Source: Hybos culiciformis
Lineage: Eukaryota; Arthropoda; Insecta; Diptera; Hybotidae
Direction of reading: 5' to 3'
DNA length: 64,000 nt
Assembly: GCA_964007475.1 (NCBI GenBank)
Contig: OZ023274.1
Span: forward strand, 620,001 to 684,000
A program made the translations under genes and the position numbers. Below the pieces are notes generated by a model. The model searched no databases. It was not told the DNA's origin and saw only the letters and a list, made by a program, of their open reading frames with translations. Positions within the stretch are counted from its first letter, which is position 1; every line of letters begins with the position of its first letter. Below are positions 1 through 12,700 of this stretch, in pieces.

Positions 1-701
1 CAAATGATTCAGTTAAGTCATTTGATGGACCCTTGCCATCATCATCAACAACATCATCTCAAATTCAATCACCATTTTCACCACGTCAACAACAACCGCC
101 ACATATTTCTGCAACAACAACACAATCAGTTCCTTCATACTCTCAAGAATATAATGATAATTATTTGTCTGATAAATTTTCAAGTGATCAAGGTTATTAT
201 CATCCAATTACCTCGCCTAATAATCCATTTCTTCCAGAAATTATTGCAAAAAGTTATATAACTGATGAAGATGAAGATCCAAATGATGATGCTTCATCGA
301 CATCAACATTTGCGAGACAACCAAGCACAGACGATTGTAATTCCAGAAGTATAGACAAAGGTAGTTCGATAGGATTGTCGCCAAGCAGTTCACCACATAA
401 AGAAAAACTTAGTTGGTTTGGTGGTAGTAGCAGCAAAACACACAGCAGCACAGAAAATGATATTTCTACCGGTACAACGAAAAAAGGAAAATTATTTTCT
501 TTGAGCTCACCAACATCAGAGCATGGATTTAGTCAAAAATTTTCGAAATTTTCTCCACAATCGTCGGTGAAACGTAGTTTTAATCCATTTTCTCGAAGTA
601 ATGAAATTAATCAAGCTGAATTGAATGCAAAACGTGAAGAATTTTTAAAAGCCACAATGAAAATTTGCTTAGTGGTTTCACCCCCTTCAAGTAAATTACA
701 G
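1..701 (+). CDS. PLEKHG5: Rho-GEF exon 1 of the window (internal or first coding exon, cut by window edge)
   Basis: The frame that begins at base 3 is open from the window edge to the donor CAG|GTAAGT at 701/702 (phase 0, about 233 codons). The product is rich in Ser, Gln and Pro with an acidic run (DEDEDPNDDA) and ends in FLKATMKICLVVSPPSSKLQ. Reading past the donor continues to a stop at 815, but the strong donor and the phase-matched exon at 35446 argue for splicing. There is no convincing initiator in the visible part, so the exon probably starts upstream. Assignment to this gene rests on strand, phase and continuity, not on a conserved domain. Confidence 0.8.
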
Positions 702-3700
702 GTAAGTCGATTTAATATTTTAATTTCAACATTATTAATTATATGTTTTTGTACTGGAATTTCTGTCAATTTTTCGACTTATTCTCTTGAATTAAGTGTT
801 TGTTTTGTTTTTTAATCCACTGTGAACATGTTTTTCATTATTTTTAAAAGGTAATATTTAAGGTCGAATCACATATTATACATACTTTTAAGCAATTTGA
901 AAAAGAAAGACATTTCGGATTCGCTATGTTTCTAAATTTTGACACCATACTGTCCCATAATAAGAAATACATTTCAGAATATTTTAATGAACTCTGTTAT
1001 ATTTCATACAAAGTGCAATATTTTCCAGGAATTAAAACCGAAAAACATATGTATGCTCCAACCACAAATAATCCTAATAATATATGAGAATTAAGAATTA
1101 GAATTGTGAAAATCATTTAAATTTTTATAGAAAATTTTATCACGTACAAATCTTTCGCACGTAAAAGATATTACAGAAAATTTGTTGAGAATGAAAAGTC
1201 AAACTTGTTGATTTAATTTTAATATGTAGAAAATTTTTTTTACTAAAATCTAATAATAATTAAAGAGAAAAATGTTTTTTTTTTTTGGAAAGAAGAAAAT
1301 CAAATTAAAAATAATATCACTGATTTATTTTTTAGGCTAGAAGTAAATATAGTATTAAACAATAATTTTAATTTATTTTTATTTATTGTATGTACATAAT
1401 TCCATTGGAATCGAAGTCGATGATCATTACCAACATTACATAAAATATTTTCTTCTCAACATATTAACTCATTGAGTCTTGTGGGTTTATTAAATCCTTC
1501 AAGCAAAATAAAAAATTTACAAAACATTTTTTATTTTGCATACAAAAAAATTTAAATTTCAACCTTTCATTATTTCTTTGTACAATATTTATTCGGTGCG
1601 GTTTAAAAAATTTATTTTGTGGTTTTTAAAATATAAATTAGGATTTGTTTTTTTTTTTTTAAATTCTAAAAATTTTTAGGATTTTGATTTTTTTTTTAAT
1701 TGTATTTTATTATATTTCGTAATAAATTCAAAATACCCTCATACTATATATGCCAATAACAAATCGATAAAAATACCTATATATAAATATACGCTTTTAT
1801 GTTGTAGAAATTTTTGCTATAAATTCGTAAACATAATTTCGAATAATGCTTACGTGTACTTATTATTTACCAAAAAAAAAGGATTTTCGCTTTTACCACA
1901 TATGAAAAATTTATAATATTGTGTACAAGTACGTACATCAGAAAAACCTATTTTCTGAAACCGGATATGCGGTTTTTGGTTGAAAATAAAATTGTTATTT
2001 TTCTTTGTTTTTTTATTTTTATTTTTTTTTTTTTTGTTGCCATTATTATGTTTCAGTTAAAAAATATACTTAGATAAAAGTATTAATTTTTTGTTTTGTT
2101 TGGCATGAAGAAAAATAAAATTTATTAAGTGTAGGATATCGTTATATTTATTCAATAAATTTCTGATAAATTGAATTAAAAAGGATATATTTTTAACAAC
2201 TCTACCGATGGTATACCAAGAATTTTTTAGATATATGTATTTGTACGTATATGTTAGACATAGATATATAATATTGCATACACCATAATAATTTTATGTA
2301 CTTATGTAAAAAAGTTAAGCTAGTAAGTTAATTTTGTTTTTTTTTTTTATTTCATAATGTAATATGTTTAATATTACGTAAAAAATTATTAGAGAAGCAA
2401 CATGCATTTTTTTTCACCTCCAGTTAATCGATATAAAATGTGAAGAGAAAAAATGCAAAAAACCCTTCAATTATATCGTAGTGCAGAGTTAATATAGCTC
2501 TGAATTACTACGCAAATCTCTGTAACTGTTTTAAATTTTTAAATTTAATGAGCTCATTATCAAAATTTCCATATTGTTTTTAAATTTCAACAAGAAGAAA
2601 CCTTTTAAAATCAACTTTTCGACCACTACTTTTACTTAACATCACCTTCTTTCTCACCACGAGAAATAATGAAACTCACATTAAAGAAATTCTTTGATTT
2701 TGTACACACACAATATTTGGATTACCAAAGTGAGCAAATATGTACATTTCTTGAGGTTTTCTTTTCCATAATGTCAATCAAAATGTTAAAAAAAAAAAAC
2801 TTAAAATATTTATACATTTTTTGTAAAAAATTTTAGTAAAAATAAATTCTGATGGGAATGTAATATATTAAAATTATTTAAAAAATTATGTATTTTTACC
2901 TTTATTATATGATTTTCCCATTTATATTTATTTTCCTTTCATAAAATTATTTAATCCTTCAATAAAGACATTGAGTGTGTAAGTTTTTTTGGTTTTTTTC
3001 GTTTTTAAGAAAATTTTGTTATGACAAACAACAGATGTTAAGTAGTTTCTTATACTCAGGCAAAAATTTTAACTTTACAAGAACTTACTAAAATATTGAA
3101 AAAAAAAAAATAAAAAATAAAAAACCACACAATATGTGTTCAAGGATTTTTCTAAATATGTATACATATATTCAGAAAAATATTTATTTATTTTTTTTAA
3201 ATTAAGACATTTTTTTAAAATTTTTCTTAACTTCTATGTTTAAATCGATAATGTCTTTTTCCCTTCTTTCTTTTAAAAACTGAATAGCAATTTAAAAATT
3301 GAAATTTTATAAAGAAAGGATTAAGTGAAAGAAACAAAAACTCTGAAATGTCATAATTATGTGTTATGCCTATTTTAAATTATCACATAAGTTAAAGTAC
3401 ATTAAAATGTCAAACACAAGTTTCATCTCAACTTATCATTCTGTGTAGATTAGAGTAGACCTTGAAATAAAAACTTTATATCAAAAAGAGATCATAAAAT
3501 TAAAAGTATGTATATTAAGTTGTCAATTTTGTTTGCCTTTTAACGAAATAAATTTTTTTTGATGATCTTTTTATTTTTTCAAAAAAATATTTTTTTGAAT
3601 CTGTTTTACACAAAATTTAAGTTTCCATCTTCTTATGTGGTAAGTTCTCAAACTGAAATGGTTTCTTCTAGTTAAATAATCGATGAAAGAGAAAGTTAAG

Positions 3701-6700
3701 TTACTACTCGCGCGAAATCATTTCGAAAAACGTGTTTTAAAATTTTTTTAGAAATTGTATATTTTTTTTTTCTGAATCCAAATTATTTTATCCATCCAGT
3801 TACAAAGCATGAAATGTTTGACTTCAATCATAATCCAACATTATTCCAGGTAAACATCTTTGACTGATTTTCTTTTGGCAACATTTCGATATTAACTATT
3901 TTGATATCGAAATACATACTCTGCTAGTTTTAATAAAGAAAGATAATTTATTCAATTAAATTTATACTTTATAGGAAATTTTTCAAAAATATTTCTTTTT
4001 TAACCATTATGCAATTAGAAGGAGAATTCTTAAATGAAAATTTTAAAATAATGTAATTTTTTCAACATATTATTGTAAAATTGTTTTGCAGAAAATTGCA
4101 ATTATTCAAAAAATTTTTCGTATAAATTATAAATGTACAATTACATACATATATATACATATATATATATATACATATATATATACATACATATATATAA
4201 TATATAATTGTATGAACAATATACTTTTCATTTACTAGTCATCATACTGTGTATATTACACATAGTCTATTTTATATATAGATACATTTATGTAAATTGT
4301 ATTAATGTTAATGGTTTATGGGAACTGAAAAAATATTAAGGTAATTAAATTTGAAAATATTATACACTAATAAACTCCTAAATGAGCTTAAAAATATATA
4401 TATAATAATAATACTGGTGTTAATAGTGTAGATAATTTAGTACACTTAAGAGCCCTCCATGTGAAATTCTGTTTGCTATTTCTGTTTTCTATTTTTGCAG
4501 TTTTTTTTGTTTTATTTTACAGAAAATAAACGGCCGTGAAAAATGCGACAAAAGTTGAACGAAAAACACCTCTACCAGAAAATCACAAAACTATATTTGA
4601 ATTTTATTTCTGTGCAGAAACTGTAATTTATCAAAAAAATAAAAAAATTCTTAGAAATAAATGAAATTAATTAAAAATTTGTCAGGAACTTAAAGAAATT
4701 CATAATTTCACGTCACCAGCCCTGGAGAGTGGTATTTTAGCTTTATTTCTGCGTTTGAGATTTTTTATTATCTTTTTCCTTTACTTCAGAATCGAAGCAA
4801 ATATGTTCAAGTTTTTCAAAGGCTCATTTGGGCCAAAAAACTCAAAATATAAAAAATCCGCCTCACCTACCCTGGAGCCAGTTATATACTCTCTAACATA
4901 TCAAAAAATCACTTCAGTCTAGATTGTAGTAACCATACAATCAAAGCCAAACTAAGACCAATTTTTTGCAATTTTTCACATTGAGGGCTCTTAATATAAA
5001 ATGATTTTTAAATGATTAAAAATAATATATAATTAAAGTTGAAAAAATAAATGTATAAAGTATGTCATGTTTTATTTGCATTTATATTATGCAGATATTT
5101 ATTATCATATATTAATCAAAATTCAAATACAATATACATTTTTTTATTTGATTTTTAGTTTGTAGCGTAAGGGGTATTATAGCTTATATGTTTATATAAA
5201 TAAAAAATTAAAATGAATGTCTCTTAAAATTCAATAAAATCGGAATATTATTCCTTATCTGTTGGCACTATTTATCTAACATTACAAAAAAATGATCATA
5301 CGAAATAGTCAAAAATAGTAAACTTGGTTAACAACACCTATTTGTATAACGAAATGAAAAAATATTACACAGTTTATGCTGAGACAATTTTGGCTTTAGA
5401 ACTATTGAACTTACTAAATATTTTATACTTTATTTTTGTACAATTTGGGAAAGCAAAATGTTCCCTAGTTTTTTCTACGCTACAGATATTTCATTCCTTT
5501 TAAATGAACATTCAACTTTATGATATTTTCATAAATTTTCTCTTTAAAAATTCATTTTATTTTATGAACATTTTGTAATATACTTTTATTTTTTTTATTG
5601 TTATTTTGTATACAAATTAATATAATGTTTTCTGTATTAAAAGAAATCTCTTATCAGCTCTTTCGTTAATGGTTTTACATCTAAGAAGGTTAGAGAAATA
5701 TCCCCAAGGCAATATTTGCGTGTAAAAATTTCTTAAGATCTTGTATAGAATTTCTTTAACTAACAATTTTTATATTTTTATTGTTCTTTTATAAAATATA
5801 TTTATGGTTATGTTTATGTGAAAATAAATGAGATATATATATATATATGTATTATTGTATTTTATTGTAAATGTTAAATACACTAAAAATTAAATCAAAG
5901 CAAACTTAATTACAACAAATTTTAAATTTGATTATCCATTTTATAGACACAGACGAGGTCAAGTGATATTACCTAATTAAAATGTTAAATGAATAAGAAA
6001 AATTTTCCAATTTTTATGAAGAAATTATTGAAGCTTTTATTTGAACTTTGAAATTTAAAAAATGTTTTTAATTTTCTTCGTGCTTGAAAATGTAATGAAA
6101 AAGATGTTAGAATAATTATTTTCAAAAATTCATGTGAATAATCTTTAATCATATTAAATTGATATAAATTTCCGAGCTCCATTTTATTTTCTACTTCAAG
6201 TTTTACGGAGGTATTAAATAAATTACTTTCTTGTGCGGTTTAAAATGGCTGAAATTCAAGGGTATATATAATTTATATCTTAAAACATAATAAATTCATT
6301 GTTTAATTATTTAATTATAATATAAAAGTCATTTAACTAAATTAAGTTTGTAAATACTTTTGTAGATTCAATTTATACTCCTTTAGGCTTTAGAAAATTA
6401 AAAAATTCAAAGAACAAATTGGAAGATTATATATTAAAATTTCTTTCTTTCAATGAATATTATATTCAATCCAAGTCCTGATGGGTTGTTTATAAAGAAC
6501 ACCATTTGCATTCGATAAATAAATCAATAACCTTTCCCTTTTTTCTTTAGTTTTTTATACTTTTCTATGGGTATTATTCTCTAGGGGTCTTGATTTTTTT
6601 TATTCAAAAACAAAAATCATAGCTAACGAAAATATTTTCTATACACAAGCAATGATGGGTATAATAAAATCAAAATGTGTTTAACTTATTAAACAATTTT

Positions 6701-9700
6701 CTAAAAATATAATTATTCTATAACTTAATTCTTTCCCATCTTTATTATTGAGCGTAATAAAAAATTAAGTTCAATATATCTAAAATCTAATGGTGGAATT
6801 TCAGTTCCAACATAATTGACAACATTATTCCTATATATTATTCTTTAATGACAATCGTCGACTCGTCGTCCTCACGGAGTTGCCAAATCAGAAGACAAAA
6901 TATATTGTTATTTTTAATTGATCAGTGGAAACTGGCAACATAGAAAAATTTTAAATAAAATCCAATAATTTGAAAGAGGGAAGAGAATGTTTCTCAATTA
7001 AATGATAGCATAATTTTGAACTTTCTCATGTTTCTTTTACAAATTCAACAAATTGAGACTCTAAGATATATCCGCCTCACAATTGGAGCAAAATTAAATG
7101 GACCTCTTGTTCTATTAAGTTAAGATAAGATAACCTCAAATTCCACACAGTAACAACAATATACTTTATAATGGATTCATTTAAGGTTAAAAGACATTAT
7201 TCTAATCTAATTTTAAGAAAACGTATTCTACTTAATCAATTTATGAGAATACAATTTGCTCACGAAAATTATTGTAGTCTTTTGAACCACATAAAATCAC
7301 AGAGTTACGTGGTTTTATCTGAGTCTTGTTAACTTTTAGTTATTCTCTGTTGATTGGATAAAACTGAATCGTATATTACACGCTATTTCATATTTTTAAA
7401 TTAAAACCAACACTCACATCAAAAGTTTAATCTTAATTGTCTTTCCACAGAAAAAGAAAAAAACCAAATATCACAGAGTTACGTGGTTTTATCTGAGTCT
7501 TGTTAACTTTTAGTTATTCTCTGTTGATTGGACAAAACTGAATCGTATATTACACGCTATTTCATACTTTTAAATTAAAACCAACATTCACATCAAAAGT
7601 TTAATCTTAATTGTCTTTCCACAGAAAAATAAAAAAACCAAATATAATTTCCATTTGAAAATTCATTTGAATATTAAATCGAAAAACATAATTTTCTCAT
7701 GAATTTTTATTGAGATAATTAATTTCTGCTTTAAGTGTTCAAAAAAATATGGAAAACTGTTAATTACCAAAATCACTGTGCCCTCAATCTTTTCAATTTA
7801 CGATAAAAATTTCAGCAAATGTTGATTTTTTGCCTTTTCCAAATTAATTTTCTGACAAAATCCTCTTTTTATTTTATGCTGTTCAAGTGAAAAAAAAAAC
7901 AGAAATATCTTTCTTTTTACATGTTGTTGTTAGTAATGCCAAAAAGAAAAACAAAAATTAATAATATCATATTTTTTATCAATTGAAATTTAATGAAAGG
8001 AAATATCAAATGCCAGCGGAAAATGTTAAAAAAAAACTATATTTAATTGAACATAAATATGCATTTCTAATAAACGCCATAATGATTATGCTTTTGTGAT
8101 ATTTAATTTTTTTTGCAGCTTCTTTTATTCGTGCATGGTTTTAAGTCGTTGATGACAGAACTTGTAGAAACTTCTATTACCAACATATATACGTATGGAT
8201 TCGTTATTGATAACCAATTTCTTCTTTTGGACTGTCTTGGGAATAGCTCAGCTATAAAACAAATTATCACTAGTTGAGCTGAAATATAGAAAAAGGGGAG
8301 TGGAAAAACTGGAGACTTTAGCAAAATTTTCTTAAATCTGAATTGAATGTTATTTAATTTCTTCAAAAGACTCTTTTTTTATCTGACCTATTTTAACCTT
8401 TTAATTGAGACTTTTTACGTCTGTATGAGCTAGAAAGTAATTTTAAATTTCGAATGAAATAAAACCAAAAAAAATCTATATTAATTCATTACGAAATAAC
8501 ATAATAAAAAACTATTATGGAAGATGATTTTTTAAGATTTTTTTGCAAAAAGAAATAATTTTCCTTGTTTCTGGAATGGTATTTGTTTCAGTTTTACATG
8601 AAAAGGTATTACAAAATTATGTCATCTTTGCAAATGATTTATGATTTAATTTTTTTTCTGCAAATAATATATACTTACCTCAGTACATTATGTGTACATA
8701 GACATTTTCTAACAAAAGAATTATGTGCGCTCAGCATATTAAAAAGAAAAAGAAATTATATATAAAATATACACATACATGTACATAGGTATGCATTGTT
8801 TATATAATAATTTGATGTATGTCAAATCAATGCATGTTAAGTAATTTATTATGGTGTCGTGTAGAATCATTTACTTTAAAACTTTATGCTACTTTGACAA
8901 AAAAAAATAATTTCAATTATGCAAAAGAAAAAATGATAAAAATTTTACATTATATGAAAAAATTTTGGTTTTTTTTTTTTTTGGAACTTTGAAAAAAACC
9001 TGTATAATAATTTTGATTGATGTCACCATTCTCTGCAATTTATTTTTTTTTTTTGTATTAAATGAAAATTTAAAGTTTTCCGCAATTTATTTAGAAAATT
9101 GCTTAATCGTTTTTGCGTTGCTTTTCTTTTTATTTTTTTGTCAAAAATAATTTCAAATTTATAACAAACTATATTCATCTTTTGTGGTTATCATATGAAA
9201 AGTGTGCTCTTTTTCCTACAATCATAATTTAACAATACCGAATATAATGAAAAATTCTTCAGAATTAATAAATTAAAAATATTAAAAAAAAAGTTTAAGA
9301 TTAAAAATAAAAATCACAAATTAGTACAGCAGCATATAATCCCAGCTCTCACAGCTCAGATAATTATTTATTTTTCCCATTATTTTGCTAACATTATTAT
9401 AAATATAACATTATTTGCGTCGAAATTAATATCATATCTTATTCTTTGGTGTCATTGTTTCAGATTAAAAAATGAAATCAAAAACCAATCAAATCTAAAT
9501 TATTTCTTAATTTTTAGAATCCACCCATAATAATTCACCAAAACCATATGGAGTTAACTTATTCCAGAATGTCATAAAATGTTTATTGTACAAAATAAAT
9601 TCCAGCAATATAATAAAGCTTATACAAAAATTCAAAACAATTTCTATATATTTTCAGAAAAATTCTATATATTTTCTCAAAAATTGTAATATCAAAAGGA

Positions 9701-12700
9701 AAATATACAAATTTAATAAAATTAGTTAACTTAAATTTCAATTCACAATAAAAGCAATAAAGTTATTCAATATATACAAAAATTTCTTTTTCTGAATAAG
9801 TTTTCACAAAATATAATATTATAAGGTTATATTTATGGAAATTTCAAAAATCGAATTTATATTATTATTTTCTCATAATATACATTACATTACATTATAT
9901 AAATGTAAATACGAATACGAATACGAACATATACATAACTAACCCACACATATTATTTTTGTTTCAATTTATATTTATAAAAATTTACAAAAATATATTG
10001 AATTTGACATTAAAATCGAAAAAAAATAGTAATAACAATATTTTGTCGAAAAAAATAATAATAATACCATCATATATTATTTCGTAGGTTGTTGTCATAA
10101 ATAACTCTTAAAAAGACATTAAAAACTCACGTTCTAACGTGAATTAAATTTTTGAATTTTTTTATCAAAAAAATGTAATATTAAATTTATCTTGAAATTT
10201 ATATCTTAAACGTTTTTAAATTACATCAAAATATATATAAATATATATTCAAAATAAACATAATACAAAATTTATAATACTATTATATTTCTGTGGTTTG
10301 AAACAAAACAGAAGCAAATTTATTTCATATGAATTTATAGTACACTTTTTTAATTAGAAATCTAAGAAAAATTCTAAAATATCGAATGTAAACTTTCAAA
10401 ATTAAATAATTAAACTTTACTTAATCATTCTGTCAACAGAAAAATCATTTAAAGTTCAAAAATATTAATTATCTAGTTTTATTCCCGTATAATTTTAACC
10501 TCCTAACCAGATAATGACAACAATGCAAAAAACCAAAAGAAAATTTAAAAAGAGTTTTTATATCAACGTTCTAAAAAAGTTGTCCAATTACTTTTTTTTA
10601 TTGGAGCCTTTTTTGATTCATGCCACAGATACTTATGAATTTGAAACATAAATACTTCAAGAGATACGGTTTCAAATTTTGAGATATGTGTGTGGGGATA
10701 TGTCATCATATATAAATAAGATTAGACTTTCAAAGATTATGATATAGGTAATTTTAAATGATTAATAATCATTCAGAAAAAAAAATAAATAAGTATTTGT
10801 TTTGTTAAATATTTGATGAAAAATGTTATGCGTATATATGAAATTTACCTAAAGCTATATGCAAGGCTATGAAAAAAAATGAAATAGCTACAGTTGAAAA
10901 TGGAACAAACAATCGCTGGACATAAGATCATTTTAAAATTTACCAAGAGCTCAAATGTACTTTCTTTAATCTATATATTATGAATTTCTAACTGTTAAGC
11001 TTGATAAACTTTGATCTTTATAAATTAAATTTCATAATATATTTTTTTTTTCTGTCATCGTTATATTTATTTTGCAAAAAGATCCTTTTTTTTTAAAAAA
11101 AGGACTCTAATTTTTTTTTAAATCTTTGAAGATGAAAAAAGAATTTCCTTTTTATTTTTGTTATTCTTAAGCAATTTACTGAACAAAATATTAACTTGAC
11201 CAAAATGTAAACAAATTTTAAACTATTTATTTTTTATTTTATTCGATTACAATTTAAAATCAGTATAAAAATTTCTACGGAATATTAAATATAGAATATA
11301 ACCAATGTTCTTATGGCCTTCAAATATTTGTTATTTTATTCGTTTTAATAGATTCCCAAATGTTTTCTAGCTATGAATAAGGTAATAATGTTCTGTTCTC
11401 CCTAACACCAAAGTTCCGCACCATTTTATAAATCGAACAAGTGACTTATTTTAGCGAAAAAATATTACATTTGAGCCATATTTCAGATGAAACTAGTGTT
11501 ACCTTATACCAAAGAACTTTTTCATACTTCTAAAGAATTTCTGATCAATCGGATAGTCCTGACATTAGTTTTATCCAATAGGATCTAAAGTCAAACCTAT
11601 TTCATTAATTCATTAAAATTACAATTTTATAAATCATAAGATTTTAATTTTTTTTATTTACCACCATAATCTGATCCCATAAACAGTTATTGTGGATTCA
11701 GGTTTAAAAAAATATTATTTAATATTAAGGAAAGACAGAAATAAATAAATATAAATATTTAATATAAAAACTTAAAAAAAAACCAAATTATTGAACCTTT
11801 TAGTTGTTAGTATTTTTTTTTTTTTTGGCAGCAGGAAGTGACTTTCATGAATAAATATTTATTTGGTAACCATTTAAACCCTTTGTAGTAAAGTGTAGGC
11901 GCCTCAATAAACAAAATTATATAAAAAAAATTATTATTTATATATAATAAAAAAACATCCTTTTTGTTTTTATTTTTTTACTTAAAGTTATGAAATTAAT
12001 ACTTATAATATTACCTGTATAATAATGAAGCGTTACAAGAAAAAATGTTCCAACTAATAAATTGAATTAATTCCGATTATATATTAAAAAATGACTTTTT
12101 CTGAATTGTCAAATTCATTTGTAGGCTGCATGAACTTGCGTGATCGAAGTAACTAATGTCGATTGTATTAAACGCAAAACTAAAAATATAGAACAGATTA
12201 AAGTACGGGCCCCGTTTTCAACATTTAGATTTAAAATATTTTATTATTAAGATATTTTGGTCACAATTGGGAGCTAAACATATTTTTTAGGTTCCCTCAA
12301 TATCATTATACCAATACCATTTACTCATATACCTTATACAAATATAACAATTTTCATCGCAATCCATACGCAACTCAGGGTTCAAACATTTTTTAACAGC
12401 CTCTAATCGACATCTATCTATCTAACACACTAATTTTGCTTGGAATCTATATAAAATAAATAAAAATAATATAAATTAAAAATAATATTTTTTGAAAACC
12501 TCTAACTACCAATCCTGAAATCATAGAATCTCGAAGAGAGAGACCGATATTGCGCATATTTTCACATTCAAAGAATTTAAATCGGTTTGGTAACGTTTAT
12601 TAGTTATAAGTATTTTTATCGAATACGAACGGACAGACGGATGGACGGACATTTAATGAAAACATATAGTTTTTAATTTTATGGAAAACGGGCTATAAAT

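Noticed and set aside
702..815. Rho-GEF exon 1 read-through to the stop at 815 as a short protein
   Set aside because: A perfect CAG|GTAAGT donor lies at 701/702 and composition turns intronic immediately; a rare intron-retained isoform is possible but unsupported.
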